Source: Bacteroidota bacterium
GTDB lineage: Bacteria > Bacteroidota > Bacteroidia > Chitinophagales > Chitinophagaceae
Direction: 5' to 3'
DNA length: 64,000 nucleotides
Assembly: GCA_947453145.1 (NCBI GenBank)
Contig: CANGFA010000006.1
Span: 25,705-89,704 of the forward strand
The translations under genes were made by a program, and so were the position numbers. Shown here in pieces: positions 17,801 to 27,451 of this stretch; positions within the stretch are counted from its first letter, which is position 1, and each line of letters opens with the position of its first letter. The notes under the pieces are model-generated. The model saw only the letters and a program-made list of their open reading frames with translations. It did not search any database and was not told the DNA's origin.

Positions 17801-18018
17801 TTGGGATTAGCAATTTCTGCATCGATGGTTGTAACACGACCACTCATGGAAGCTGGACCTACGTTACGAGGTTTCCAATTTTTGAATACTTTGTTGATGT
17901 CTACCTTGGTTTCGGTAACAGGTTCTGCAGCTGGCATTTTTTTGCCTTTTTGAGCAGCAATTTGTGTGGTTGATACTGTCAAAGTCAATATCAGTAAGCT
18001 TAGGGTAAATTTACGCAT
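14803..18018 (-). CDS. Secreted BNR/VPS10-type beta-propeller protein (third of a tandem trio)
   Basis: The 1071-aa protein has a signal peptide (MRKFTLSLLILTLTVSTTQIAAQ) and about eleven BNR/Asp-box motifs of the type S-x-D-x-G-x-T-W, for example TLDAGKTW, TTDGGETW, TIDGGKTF, TRDGGKTW and TNGGATW. These spread over the first ~700 residues and predict one or two beta-propellers like those of sortilin/VPS10 and GH74-type proteins. The C-terminal third holds a beta domain, a Gly-Arg stretch (AAAGGGGRRRMAEA) and a helical region. No glycosidase residues can be placed, so 'sialidase' would be unsupported. It is paralogous to the two genes upstream, 60 bp behind the nearest one. Confidence 0.85.
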   Translation of the reverse strand: MRKFTLSLLILTLTVSTTQIAAQKGKKMPAAEPVTETKVDINKVFKNWKPRNVGPASMSGRVTTIDAEIANPNNIWIGAASGGVWKTNNSGVSWTPVFDEQPILNIGALAIQQSNPSVVWVGTGEGNPRNSVSIGEGIYKTLDAGKTWKRMGLEQTRNIHRVIIDPTNPNTVYAGAIGNPYGQSKNRGVFKTTDGGETWNQILFTNDTSGVGDMIMDPKNPNKLFVAMWHHYRNPFHLESGGKGSGIYMTIDGGKTFTKLGKENGLPEGNLGRVGIAISKSNPNRVYALVESTKSGLYKSDDGGYTFTLVNAQKSIVDNRPFYFQDIICDPLNENTLWYISQTVVKSIDAGKSFETVIPYSGIHPDHHAFWIHPTDNKFILDGNDGGIGLTRDGGKTWMFDEKIPVGQFYHVNVDNEIPYHIMGGMQDNGSWRGPAYTFTQGGIKNFYWDNLWGGDGFDVMPDPEDANWVYAMSQGGSVGRYNTATGESSFIQPPAADTKTLLRFNWNAAIAQDPFDKKTIYFGSQFLHKSENKGAAWKIISPDLTTNDSAQIDQRNNGGLSLDITGAENHCTIMTIAPSSVQKDLIYIGTDDGNVQVTTNGGATWSNITANITGLPKGAWIPQIRTSTYNANEVFVVANNYRQGDFAPYIFRTIDGGKTWTNILNTTKVTGYALSIIQDPTEPNLVFVGTEQGMYVSLDNAENFQQWKNGYPSVSTYDFAIQEREADLAIATFGRALWVLDDIKPLRKLAHNKGVATPFFVSAPNAVTNATFKNATYEWSTWGMYDGTNRPAGYPFTVYLVDSLKKVKVQIKDAQDSIIRNLSFKVDSGFNRQYWGFEQKGYRGAGMPKAAAGGGGRRRMAEATGNDASDEDTEYRGHSVAAGKYKVIVTANKLKDSMWIEVKNDTRNGDKTGIVKKQDELLAKLQPSVDKFNNVLDQLDEVDSLLIELKNDWKSKKDKGIDTLNKAHQAITAKSKALREYLMGKKQEKQGYGTVPEITPLSIIRDANMLITGKNTMPAAQEEAKVQAASAAVQIALIKGNEFFLNDWAGFRKLVEATPVAKFKDYETIK

Positions 18019-18078
18019 TGTTGAAAATTTGCTTATTAGTAGATTTTTAATTGCTATTTTTTAAATAAAAATTGTGTT

Positions 18079-21000
18079 TTAATGGTCGGAATTCTCCTTA
18101 CCCATTCCAATTACAGGTAATTGCTTTTCGTGAATTAATTTATTGAATGCACTCAGGTCCTCACTCATTACTTTTTTAAGTTTTGCTAATTGCGCATCTG
18201 CTTGCGCAGCTAAATCGGCATAGGTTTCAATAACTTGTTTAGACGGTGGGTTGTAGCCACTTGCTGCTACATCATATAATCCAGCAATCTTATCATTGAG
18301 TCTTATTGGGAAATTTAATACATCCTGTCCACTCTTAGATTTAGTTTGATACAATGCCTCCTCTATGGTTGTAATTTGTTTGGTAATGGTATCTGCTGCT
18401 AGTTTAATTTCCTTATTCGCCTTTAAATTAACTCTAGCAGTGAAATCATTTATTTGAGTTCTTACAGCACGAATTTGCTTAATGGCTTTTTGCACTTCAC
18501 TAAATTTGTCTCTAATTTTTAACAACATGCCTACTTGATCATCATAATCCTTTTCGGTCATTTTATAATTAGGATCCCCTTTAATAACAAATGAAAATTG
18601 AACAGAGTCTTTATCAAATTTAATTTTTGCTGCATATTTACCTGGTGCCACTTTAGGCCCTTCTATATTGCCATTCCATAAAATTAAACCATCTAATTTT
18701 TCAGCAGGCGGATACATCATATCCCACACAAACTGATTCATCCCTGCATTGTAATCCAATTTATTACCGTCCTCTTTTGCATCCTTTGTAAAGGTTTTAA
18801 TGATTGCGTTGTTTTTGTCGTAAATGCTAATAGCTACTTTTGAAGAATCATTCACCTCTTTTAACCAATAGTTTATCACTACTCCATTGGGAGGATTAGC
18901 GCCAGCATTTACAGGCTTTACACTACGTCTTCTTCGTCCACCACCACCTTCCATTCGGTAGCTATCATTAACATTAAATACATGTAATTTTTTGTCTACA
19001 ATATTTTTATCAAACTCTTGCACAGGTGTTAAATCATCTAGAACCCAAAATGCTCTACCATGTGTTGCAACAATTAAATCATTTTCCTTTATGGTTAAAT
19101 CTGCAATTTGAACCACAGGTAAATTCAATTGGAACTTTCTCCAATTCGCTCCGTCATCGTAACTTATATACATACCATACTCAGTACCTGCATATAATAA
19201 GCCTGCTCTTTTCTTATCAGCTCTTACCACTCTCGCAAAATGACCATTTGGAATTCCATCGGTAATTAACTTCCAGCTTTGTCCATAATTTTCAGTTACA
19301 TATATATATGGTGTATAATCGTCTAACTTATATCTTGTACCCACGATAAATGCTTTTCCTTTCACAAACGGATCTGTTTCAATGGCATTCCACATCATCC
19401 ATTTTGGACAATCCTTAGGCGTTACATTTTCCCAATGTTTACCTGCATCCTTACTTACATTCACCAATCCATCGTCACTACCAGTCCATAATAAATCCTT
19501 TTCTAGTGTCGACTCTGTTGCTGTAAATATGGTACAATAATATTCCACCGAAGTGTTGTCTTTTGTAATTGGACCTCCGCTTGGAGCTTGCTTTGATTTA
19601 TCATTGGTTGTTAAATCTGGACTAATGGTTTCCCATGACTGTCCGTCGTTTTCGGTTACAAATAAATGATTACCTCCTGCATATAAACGGTTGGGGTTGT
19701 GTGGAGAAATGAAGATGGGGAAATTCCATTGAAAACGAAATTTTTGAACATCAGCTCCCGCACCCATTGGATTATCAGGCCATACATTGATAGCTCGATT
19801 CTCTCCAGTTTTATGATCCAGTCTTGATAAAAATCCACCATAATTACCACCATACACAATATCCGGATTCAAAGGACTTGGAACTACATAACCACTTTCT
19901 GCACCTGCAGTTTGTTGCCAATCATCCTGTGTAATGGCACCACTGTATGATCTGCTTTTAATTCTTACGGTAGAATTATCTTGTTGCGCTCCTAAAATTC
20001 GGTAAGGGAAAGAATTGTCAGTAGATACCCGATAAAATTGTGCAGTAGGCTGATTAAAATAACTACTAAAATTAGCAGCCCCATCAAAACTTACTTGTGC
20101 TCCACCATCGTCAGCCACAATCATTCTATTAGGGTCATCTGGATCAATCCAAACATCATGGTGATCCCCATGCGGTGTAGTATTCACTGCTTGGAAAGTT
20201 TTTCCACCGTCCTTGCTTCTCATAAAATTCACATTAGGACAGTAAACTATATTTTCATTTTTAGGATCTACAAAAACCCTTGAATAATACCATGCTCTTT
20301 GACGAATATTATTATCGTTTGACTGCAATTCCCAAGTTTCGCCTGCATCATTACTTACAAATAATCCTCCTTTTGCATTCTCCACCATGGCATACAACTT
20401 ATCGGTGTTGCTTGGCGCTACCGTAACGGTTACCACACCCCAAACACCATTGGGTAAGCCTTTTTTTGTAGAAATATTAGTCCAGGTTTCACCACCATCG
20501 GTACTTTTCCATAATCCACTACCCACACCGCCGCTTTCCATGCTATAAGGTGTTCTAATCACATGCCATGTACCTGCATATAAAGTACTTGGGTTATTTG
20601 GCTCCATCATAATATCCGAACATCCTGTTTGTTCATTCACATACAATACTTTATTCCAAGTTTTTCCGCCATCGGTTGTTTTATAAATTCCTCTTTCATC
20701 ATTTGGGCCAAACAAATGTCCCATCGCAGCTACCCATGCAATATTTGGGTTAGATGGATGTACAATTATTTTAACAATATGTCTTGTATTTTTTAATCCT
20801 ATATTTTTCCAGGTACGTCCCGCATCATCACTACGCCACATTCCACCCAAGCCCTCGGTTACATTACCCCTCATAGTTTGTTCTCCCTCGCCTACATATA
20901 AAACACTTTCATCGCTAGGTGCAACGGCAACCGCACCAATGCTGCCACCAAAAAATTTATCTGAAATGTTTTTCCAGTTATTACCTCCGTCCAATGTTTT

Positions 21001-21240
21001 CCAAACACCGCCATTCGCAGCACCAAAATAAAATACATTTTTATTTTTATAACTACCCGCAACAGCAGCACTTCTGCCTCCACGGAAAGGCCCAATTTCA
21101 CGATAACTCACTTTTGAATACAACAAAGAATCATAGTTAACTGTCGTTGTAAGTGAAGTTGGTTTCTGGTTCTTTTTTTGTGCAAATGAAACCATTGTTA
21201 TTAATAGTAATGGCAATAGCATTAATTGGTATTTATTCAT
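18079..21240 (-). CDS. Secreted BNR/VPS10-type beta-propeller protein (second of the trio)
   Basis: This 1053-aa paralogue has a signal peptide (ending MVSFAQ), then REIGPFRGGRSAAVAGS and repeated Asp-box motifs (TLDGGNNW, SDDAGRTW, TTDGGKTW, STDGGETW, SNDAGETW, SKDGGKTF, TENDGQSW, SKDAGKHW, YDDGANW). These fill about residues 70-720. A block HGRAFWVLDDLTPVQ closes the propeller, as in the two paralogues. The C-terminal part contains an EGGGGRRRRS linker and a helical segment (KIRDKFSEVQKAIKQIRAV). It lies between its paralogues, with spacers of 60 and 52 bp, so the three are very likely one transcript. Role in protein or glycan binding is inference. Confidence 0.85.
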   Translation of the reverse strand: MNKYQLMLLPLLLITMVSFAQKKNQKPTSLTTTVNYDSLLYSKVSYREIGPFRGGRSAAVAGSYKNKNVFYFGAANGGVWKTLDGGNNWKNISDKFFGGSIGAVAVAPSDESVLYVGEGEQTMRGNVTEGLGGMWRSDDAGRTWKNIGLKNTRHIVKIIVHPSNPNIAWVAAMGHLFGPNDERGIYKTTDGGKTWNKVLYVNEQTGCSDIMMEPNNPSTLYAGTWHVIRTPYSMESGGVGSGLWKSTDGGETWTNISTKKGLPNGVWGVVTVTVAPSNTDKLYAMVENAKGGLFVSNDAGETWELQSNDNNIRQRAWYYSRVFVDPKNENIVYCPNVNFMRSKDGGKTFQAVNTTPHGDHHDVWIDPDDPNRMIVADDGGAQVSFDGAANFSSYFNQPTAQFYRVSTDNSFPYRILGAQQDNSTVRIKSRSYSGAITQDDWQQTAGAESGYVVPSPLNPDIVYGGNYGGFLSRLDHKTGENRAINVWPDNPMGAGADVQKFRFQWNFPIFISPHNPNRLYAGGNHLFVTENDGQSWETISPDLTTNDKSKQAPSGGPITKDNTSVEYYCTIFTATESTLEKDLLWTGSDDGLVNVSKDAGKHWENVTPKDCPKWMMWNAIETDPFVKGKAFIVGTRYKLDDYTPYIYVTENYGQSWKLITDGIPNGHFARVVRADKKRAGLLYAGTEYGMYISYDDGANWRKFQLNLPVVQIADLTIKENDLIVATHGRAFWVLDDLTPVQEFDKNIVDKKLHVFNVNDSYRMEGGGGRRRRSVKPVNAGANPPNGVVINYWLKEVNDSSKVAISIYDKNNAIIKTFTKDAKEDGNKLDYNAGMNQFVWDMMYPPAEKLDGLILWNGNIEGPKVAPGKYAAKIKFDKDSVQFSFVIKGDPNYKMTEKDYDDQVGMLLKIRDKFSEVQKAIKQIRAVRTQINDFTARVNLKANKEIKLAADTITKQITTIEEALYQTKSKSGQDVLNFPIRLNDKIAGLYDVAASGYNPPSKQVIETYADLAAQADAQLAKLKKVMSEDLSAFNKLIHEKQLPVIGMGKENSDH

Positions 21241-21292
21241 TTTGTTATTTTTTATTTTCTAATAGTATATTATGCTGATTGAATTTTATATT

Positions 21293-24193
21293 TTATTTTT
21301 TCTTTGCTTTTACTAGATTTTCAAAATTGGCATTGGCTGTTTTAATTGCATTTATTATTTGCTCAGTTGGAGTCATGTCCGCAGACTGTAATATTTGCAT
21401 TAATCTTTTATATTCTCTTATTATAGGTTCAAAACTACTATCATTATAACTAACTGCTTTAAGGCAATTACGATAACAAATTAAAGCGAAGTCATGTTGG
21501 GTTTGCAAATCTGCCACTGGCGTAGTTACGCGAGGATCCATGGTTACTTTAAAGGATTGAGTAATTGTTTTCCCATTCACCGTTAAAGTGGCCGTATAAT
21601 TGCCTGGCATTACCCAAGGAGCAGTTGCTTCTGGGGCCGTGTTCCCATAAACTGCTGCAATTGGATATCTTGGAGGCGTATTCATTGCAGTGTAATGCAT
21701 ATCCCATAAAAAACGATGCGATCCTGCTTTTGCAGATAATATTTGTTGCGGTCTTATCCAATACAATGGAATATTTACGGCTGGAATTTCATAAGGCTTA
21801 TCGTCGCTTCGGAATGTACAAATAATGTTATTTTTTTCATCCTTAATTTGCAAGCTCACTACCTCATTTGCATTTTCTTTTAAGTAATAATCAAACATGG
21901 CACCATCAGGTGGATTTTGTCCTGCTGGTTCTTCCTGTGGTACAGGAGAATCGGTATAGGTGTTCCATCTAATACGCATAGCTGTTTGAGGCTTATAAAA
22001 AATAACCTCGGCTTGATTTGTTTTATTAACCAGCTGTCTTAAGGGAGTTATATTATCTAATATCCAAAAAGAACGACCATGGGTTCCAACAACAATATCA
22101 TCATCCTTAATCACTAAATCACGAATGGAAGTAGATGGCATATTTAATTGCATTGTTTGCCAATTAGCACCATCATCAAAAGAAACATACACTGCTCTTT
22201 CTGATCCTGCAAATAATAAACCTTTAGTTTGTGGATCCTCTTTTACTGAATTAATTGGGTCATTAGGTAATCCATTGACTATCTCTTTCCAACTTATACC
22301 TCCGTCCGTAGTTTTGTAAATATGCGGATGCATATCATCACAACGAATTCTATTTACTGCAGCATACGCTGTTTTAGTATCAAAATGACTCGCCTCCATC
22401 ATAGAAACTTTACTCCAGGAGGTAATCGCATCGGGTGTTACATTCTTCCAATTTTTACCCCCATTATTAGTTACTTGAATATATCCATCATCCGTTCCAC
22501 ACCAAATGGTATTGATATCTTTTGGTGATGGAGCAATGGTATAAATCACTCCTCTTCTTGGCATTGTTTTTAAAGCATCCGATGTGTACACGCCAACGCT
22601 AGAAGGTATATCCCAGGTGGCTCTTGTTAAATCCGGACTTATTTCCTCCCAAGAATGTCCTCCATTATTTGTTTTAAATAAAATATTTCCAGCGTAATAT
22701 AAAGTCTTTGGATTATTAGGCGAAAATAAAACAGGCGCTGTTCTTACAAATCGATAGTCTCCTTTATGAGCAGGAACGGGTGCAATGTTTTGTACTTGCC
22801 CAGTTCTTTTATCAAACTTGGTTATTTTACCCCCATAAATAATATTAGGATCTAAAGGATCCACTGCTACATAACCATATTCCTCCACACCAACTGGGTG
22901 CCATTCTCTATACGTTATTTGCCCGTCGTTTCCTCTGGATGCAATTCCTACCGAACCACTTTCTTGTTGTCCACCATAAACATTATATGGAAAAGCATTG
23001 TCCGTGCTTACATGATAAAATTGTGCAGTAGGTTGATTGTACCAAGATGAAAAAGTGGCTCCATTATTTACAGTGATAATAGCGCCTTGATCTGCCGCAA
23101 TTAAAATAATATTAGAGTTATTGGGGTTTATCCAAATACGATGATAATCATCTCCTCCTGGTGCTCCTCTAAAATCTTTCCAAGTATTTCCTCCGTCTTC
23201 GGATTTCCAAACCACTACATTGGCAGTGAATACAATATCTTTATTTTTTGGATCTACTTTTACTTCTGCAAAATCACTTCCTCTTCCCCAATATCTTCCG
23301 TCATTACTTATACTCTTCCAAGTTTCGCCACCATCATCACTACGATACATGCCCCCTTCCTTTCCGGCATCTACCGTGGCATATAACCTATTGGGATCAC
23401 TAGGTGCTATACAAAATCCAATTCTTCCAAGCCCTTGTTGCACCGTTGGCAAACCCGTTGTTAATTTTTTCCAAGTATTACCACCATCGGTTGATTTAAA
23501 CAAACCACTTTCCTTGCCATTCCATTCCCCATTCTCCCAAGGGCCCTGGCGACCGGCCCACATATCGGCATAAATAATATTTGGATTTTTAGGATCAATC
23601 GCTACTTGAACAGCCCCTGTATTTTCATCCTTGTATAAAACTCTTTCCCAATTTTTACCTCCGTCCACAGAGCGATAAACGCCCCTTGTTGTATTAGGCC
23701 CATATGGATGTCCTAGGACTGCCACAAAAATTTTATTTTCATCATTTGGATCAATGGCTAGTCCCCCAATTTGTTGCGCATCATCCAATCCTAAATGCAT
23801 CCATGTTTTTCCTGCATCTACGGATTTATACATTCCATTTCCTACCGATAAATCTGGTCTTTGAATGCCCTCACCAGAACCAACATAAATAACATTGGGA
23901 TTAGAAGGCGCTACCGCAATATCTCCGATAGAACCCGTTGGTTGATCATCAAAAATGGGGAACCAAGTTCTACCATAATCGGTTGTTTTCCATACACCGC
24001 CATTATTAACACCTATATAAAACACGTTTGGCTCTTGTGGTACGCCAACTGCTCCCACCGTTCTGCCTCCACGATGAGGGCCAATCATTCTCCATTTAAT
24101 GGCGTTAAAATAATTAGCATCAAATTGTGCATGCACCAAAGTTTGCATAAATGCAAAAGCAATAACAAAAAGGAATGAAGCCTGTTTTTTCAT
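21293..24193 (-). CDS. Secreted BNR/VPS10-type beta-propeller protein (first of the trio)
   Basis: The 966-aa product begins with a signal peptide (MKKQASFLFVIAFAFMQ to about VHAQ), then KWRMIGPHRGGRTVGAVG, the same opening seen in the second paralogue. Asp-box motifs include TTDYGRTW, SVDAGKTW, SVDGGKNW, STDGGNTW, SDDGGETW, SEDGGNTW, TNNGGHSW, TNNGGKNW and TTDGGISW. The shared HGRSFWILDNITPLRQL marks the end of the propeller. It lacks the Gly-Arg linker of the other two and is the shortest. It is the 5' gene of the tandem trio, 71 bp after the ferric-reductase-like gene. Confidence 0.85.
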   Translation of the reverse strand: MKKQASFLFVIAFAFMQTLVHAQFDANYFNAIKWRMIGPHRGGRTVGAVGVPQEPNVFYIGVNNGGVWKTTDYGRTWFPIFDDQPTGSIGDIAVAPSNPNVIYVGSGEGIQRPDLSVGNGMYKSVDAGKTWMHLGLDDAQQIGGLAIDPNDENKIFVAVLGHPYGPNTTRGVYRSVDGGKNWERVLYKDENTGAVQVAIDPKNPNIIYADMWAGRQGPWENGEWNGKESGLFKSTDGGNTWKKLTTGLPTVQQGLGRIGFCIAPSDPNRLYATVDAGKEGGMYRSDDGGETWKSISNDGRYWGRGSDFAEVKVDPKNKDIVFTANVVVWKSEDGGNTWKDFRGAPGGDDYHRIWINPNNSNIILIAADQGAIITVNNGATFSSWYNQPTAQFYHVSTDNAFPYNVYGGQQESGSVGIASRGNDGQITYREWHPVGVEEYGYVAVDPLDPNIIYGGKITKFDKRTGQVQNIAPVPAHKGDYRFVRTAPVLFSPNNPKTLYYAGNILFKTNNGGHSWEEISPDLTRATWDIPSSVGVYTSDALKTMPRRGVIYTIAPSPKDINTIWCGTDDGYIQVTNNGGKNWKNVTPDAITSWSKVSMMEASHFDTKTAYAAVNRIRCDDMHPHIYKTTDGGISWKEIVNGLPNDPINSVKEDPQTKGLLFAGSERAVYVSFDDGANWQTMQLNMPSTSIRDLVIKDDDIVVGTHGRSFWILDNITPLRQLVNKTNQAEVIFYKPQTAMRIRWNTYTDSPVPQEEPAGQNPPDGAMFDYYLKENANEVVSLQIKDEKNNIICTFRSDDKPYEIPAVNIPLYWIRPQQILSAKAGSHRFLWDMHYTAMNTPPRYPIAAVYGNTAPEATAPWVMPGNYTATLTVNGKTITQSFKVTMDPRVTTPVADLQTQHDFALICYRNCLKAVSYNDSSFEPIIREYKRLMQILQSADMTPTEQIINAIKTANANFENLVKAKKK

Positions 24194-24264
24194 TGGTCGG
24201 ATTTAATTATTTTATGTAAGCCAAATAAATAAAACCCCACTCATACGAAAAGGCTTGATTTTAC

Positions 24265-24885
24265 TTATTTTTTAGTGCTATAAATATAATACTTATACCT
24301 AATAATGGTAGCTAATAATAGGGCAATCCCACAGATTTCAGACAATAATTTCTCGGCATCTATCCAGTCCGTTGGCCTATCTTTTAATTGAGGATCCATT
24401 AACAGTCCATGGACAACAAATAAGACACAAGTGCCATACGAAATAAGGTGAATATTTTTCCAAAGACGGAAGCCTAGCTTAGATTTGACCCATTTTTGAG
24501 TGGTAATGATAACCGTTATTAAAGCCAATAACGAAAAGGTTCCGAATAACACAATATTAGGTTGGTGCGGGGCATTGACAGGCCAAATAATATCCCAAAA
24601 TGTGAATTTTGATGCTGCGTCCAAGGGGATTAATATAATGTGTGCAAAAACAAAAAACAAAGCAATATAAGCTGTATAATTATGCAAATTAAGCAGGTCT
24701 ATTGCCTTTATGGTAGCGGGTAATTTTAACCATGAATTTGTTTTTTTAAAGGAAGTACTTATCATCATTCCAAGTACCATATTAATAGTTAAGACCACCG
24801 TTGCTATCAAACCTAGCGTTCCAGATAGCTCTGTTGGATTAATCAAGGGTTCGCTTAATAAAATGGTTAATAGCATAAAGTACAT
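24265..24885 (-). CDS. Ferric-reductase-like heme membrane protein
   Basis: The 206-aa membrane protein has about five or six hydrophobic helices. It carries two His pairs at heme-ligand spacing: His68/His82 (LHNYTAYIALFFVFAHII) and His146/His159 (IHLISYGTCVLFVVHG). This is the pattern of the ferric reductase transmembrane domain (also MsrQ and YedZ-like proteins), which binds one or two b-type hemes and moves electrons across the inner membrane. No FAD or NAD domain is present, so it would need a partner. It lies 41 bp behind the alginate-lyase-family gene on the same strand. The electron donor and acceptor cannot be inferred. Confidence 0.78.
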   Translation of the reverse strand: MYFMLLTILLSEPLINPTELSGTLGLIATVVLTINMVLGMMISTSFKKTNSWLKLPATIKAIDLLNLHNYTAYIALFFVFAHIILIPLDAASKFTFWDIIWPVNAPHQPNIVLFGTFSLLALITVIITTQKWVKSKLGFRLWKNIHLISYGTCVLFVVHGLLMDPQLKDRPTDWIDAEKLLSEICGIALLLATIIRYKYYIYSTKK

Positions 24886-24926
24886 TTAGGACATATATAA
24901 ATTAAAAGGTAAACGAACTCCTTTTT

Positions 24927-26126
24927 TTATTGAACTTCCAATAAAAAGTGGTTATAGTTATTTTGTTTAAAAAACTCCGCTAAATAGTTTTTACTTTTTT
25001 CATTAGCAAACTTTGTACTTGCTATATATAAAACAGGCACAGCTTCTCTAAATTCAAAAGGTTTTATTTGAGGACCATCCCAGGCTTTTTCTTGTACTAA
25101 ATACGGGATCATTTCATCCACTGCGGCTTTTAAGTTATGCTTGGATGTAGTTTGATTATCCCAGAAATTAATGCCCGTAGATTCAGCCATTTTAGCCACT
25201 TTTAAAAAAGCATCAATAACAAAAACAGAATAATGCAATGAGGTTGTTCTTGCCATTTCAAGCGGGAACCTATTTTTATCATCCATTTGTTTTTCAAGAC
25301 GCATTTGTGCGTTTTGAACTATTTTAACAGCATCCTCTTTTTGATTCGTAAATAAGGATATGGTTAATCTTAAAGCATCATACCATACACCATGATTATT
25401 ATTTGCTTTTAATTCGTCCATTCCATTTTTACTGGTTTGCATCCATTGTAAAAATTCGGTAAACCATGTCTGCATATTTTTAAGATCTTCCTTAGGATAA
25501 GCGCCATCCCTATTCATAAGTTCAATTGCTTCAATTACTTTAATAAAATTACGAGCATCAATTAACCCTGCACCCCTTCCTACATTTTCACCTTTTATGG
25601 CTTGTCCAAAATTCATATTAGGGTTCATTTTGGTAGCAGTATCCAAAAACCAAACGCGTATTAATTGAGCTGCATGATTGTAATACTTTTTATCGCCTGA
25701 ATAATAATTTGCCATTGCAAGTGTATATATATGACTGCATAAATCTGGCAAGTAATCCTTGTCCTTATACAGTTTCACTTCGGGATTTATTTCTCCATCC
25801 TTTCTCATATAAGGCAAGCCGTCTTTTTTACTTGGATCGGGCCAATGATAAGGTGCCAAACTCATATAGTCATGTTTGGATCCACTTGGAGGCACATTCT
25901 CTTTTTCCATCACCGAAACAGGACCATACTTTAAAGACTTATCTGCTTCTGATAGTAAAGATTCATATGCTTTATTAAAAATAGGATCTTTAGTTTTAAC
26001 CTTTTCTGCATTGGTTTTTAACTGACTTATATTTATTAGATAAGGTCCGTTTTGAGCTATACTAATTTGCTTTATACTTAACACAGAAATACACAGCAAT
26101 ACAATTTTTACGCGGTTATTGATCAT
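24927..26126 (-). CDS. Alginate-lyase-family secreted protein
   Basis: The 399-aa protein has a signal peptide (cleaved near ISIAQ) and an alpha-toroid alginate-lyase domain. Recognisable blocks are MSLAPYHWPDPSKKDGLPY (residues 88-106), the helix LCSHIYTLAMANYYSGDKKYY, MNFGQAIKGENVGRGAGLIDAR (171-192) and NNHGVWYDALRL (243-254), whose Asn-His pair is the likely catalytic site. Members of this family (PF05426, PL38-like) act by beta-elimination on polyuronates. It follows the MFS gene by 13 bp and forms an operon with it and the SDR gene. Actual polysaccharide specificity is not shown by the sequence. Confidence 0.85.
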   Translation of the reverse strand: MINNRVKIVLLCISVLSIKQISIAQNGPYLINISQLKTNAEKVKTKDPIFNKAYESLLSEADKSLKYGPVSVMEKENVPPSGSKHDYMSLAPYHWPDPSKKDGLPYMRKDGEINPEVKLYKDKDYLPDLCSHIYTLAMANYYSGDKKYYNHAAQLIRVWFLDTATKMNPNMNFGQAIKGENVGRGAGLIDARNFIKVIEAIELMNRDGAYPKEDLKNMQTWFTEFLQWMQTSKNGMDELKANNNHGVWYDALRLTISLFTNQKEDAVKIVQNAQMRLEKQMDDKNRFPLEMARTTSLHYSVFVIDAFLKVAKMAESTGINFWDNQTTSKHNLKAAVDEMIPYLVQEKAWDGPQIKPFEFREAVPVLYIASTKFANEKSKNYLAEFFKQNNYNHFLLEVQ

Positions 26127-26139
26127 ACAGTATTTGGAA

Positions 26140-27435
26140 TTAAATAGAATTACTTTTTACTTTTTTGTCTGTTAAAAAATGAATACACAACCAACCTATT
26201 GGGACTAATATGGCTGCTAAAGCAAAAAAAGAATAATAGTTTGTTTTTGAAATGATAGGTACCAACAAAGTGATAATAATAGTGCCTAATACCGCAGACA
26301 TGCCTCCCATACCAGATACCGCACCCACATTCTTTCCACTAAAAAAATCGGAAGGAAGTGTTTGTAAATTATTAATAAGGAATTGGAAACCAAAAAGTGT
26401 ACTTCCAATTAAAAAAATAGCAAGGGGTATTTGAACTTTTAATTGATCCAAAAAGAAAAGGATACCAATTAAGGATACTAACATAATGACACAACCAATG
26501 GCAATTGCTTTTTTCCTTGCTTTTTCGGCAAGGACTCCATTTTTAATTAGCCTACTTGAATAAAAACCTCCAGTAAGTCCGCCAATAGCTGCAAATAAAT
26601 AAGGGGCCCATGAAAATGCACCCACTTGTTTAATATCAAAACCCATTTGATCTTTTAAAAAGGTTGGAAGCCAGGTTAAAAACATCCACCACACTGGATC
26701 CAAAAAAAAGCGGGACGAAATAATCCCCCAGGTATTGCGCACTTGCAATAATTCACGCCAACTTTTTACAGGAGGTTCATTTGTAATTTCATTTGCTGTT
26801 TGTTCCCCTTGTATATGGGCTAGCTCTTTTTTAGAAATCCATGGATGTTTAGCTGGTACATTTTTATTTATAAGTAACCAAGGTATAATCCATAACAATC
26901 CTAAACATCCAATACCTACAAAAGTAATTCTCCAACCAAAAGCAACATATACATAAGCAATAAAAGGTGCCGCTACAACGGATCCCAAAGAAGCACCAGC
27001 ACCAAAAATACCTTGGGCTATTGCACGTTCTTTTGCGGGAAACCATTCTGCATTACTTTTTGTTGCACCCGGCCAATTGCCTGCTTCACTAAAACCAAGC
27101 AAGGCCCTGAATATATTAAATGAAAAGATAGATCTTGCCAATGCATGAAGTGCAATGGATACACTCCAAGCACTAATGGAAACGACCATACCAACTCTGG
27201 TTCCAATGGCATCCATCATTTTACCGGTTACCATTTGCCCTAATGCATACATGATCATAAAGAAAGTAGTGATAATGGCCAATGCGTTTTTATTGTCTGC
27301 TTCGGCAATACCAAATTCTTTGTAAATATATGGCCACATAATATTAATGGCACTACGATCGATATAATTGATGATGGTGGCAAGCCCAATTAAACCTATA
27401 ATCCACCACCTTAATCCTTTGAGTTGAAATCCCAT
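26140..27435 (-). CDS. MFS transporter of the hexuronate/ACS type
   Basis: The 431-aa protein has 12 predicted transmembrane segments and no signal peptide. The start LRWWIIGLIGLATIINYIDRSAINIMWPYI with its NYIDR motif is characteristic of the anion:cation symporter family (ExuT, GudP). Further family features are GFSEAGNWPGATKSNAEWFPAKERA in the first half and WWMFLTWLPTFLKDQMG in the second. It would import hexuronates or similar sugar acids by proton symport across the inner membrane. It is sandwiched between the SDR gene (16 bp) and the alginate-lyase-family gene (13 bp), which supports a uronic acid substrate. Confidence 0.88.
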   Translation of the reverse strand: MGFQLKGLRWWIIGLIGLATIINYIDRSAINIMWPYIYKEFGIAEADNKNALAIITTFFMIMYALGQMVTGKMMDAIGTRVGMVVSISAWSVSIALHALARSIFSFNIFRALLGFSEAGNWPGATKSNAEWFPAKERAIAQGIFGAGASLGSVVAAPFIAYVYVAFGWRITFVGIGCLGLLWIIPWLLINKNVPAKHPWISKKELAHIQGEQTANEITNEPPVKSWRELLQVRNTWGIISSRFFLDPVWWMFLTWLPTFLKDQMGFDIKQVGAFSWAPYLFAAIGGLTGGFYSSRLIKNGVLAEKARKKAIAIGCVIMLVSLIGILFFLDQLKVQIPLAIFLIGSTLFGFQFLINNLQTLPSDFFSGKNVGAVSGMGGMSAVLGTIIITLLVPIISKTNYYSFFALAAILVPIGWLCIHFLTDKKVKSNSI

Positions 27436-27451
27436 TTTCTTTTTAAATTAA

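Noticed and set aside
14803..24193. Labelling the BNR trio as sialidases or GH74 xyloglucanases
   Set aside because: Asp-box repeats only show a propeller fold; no catalytic acid pair of these enzymes could be placed.
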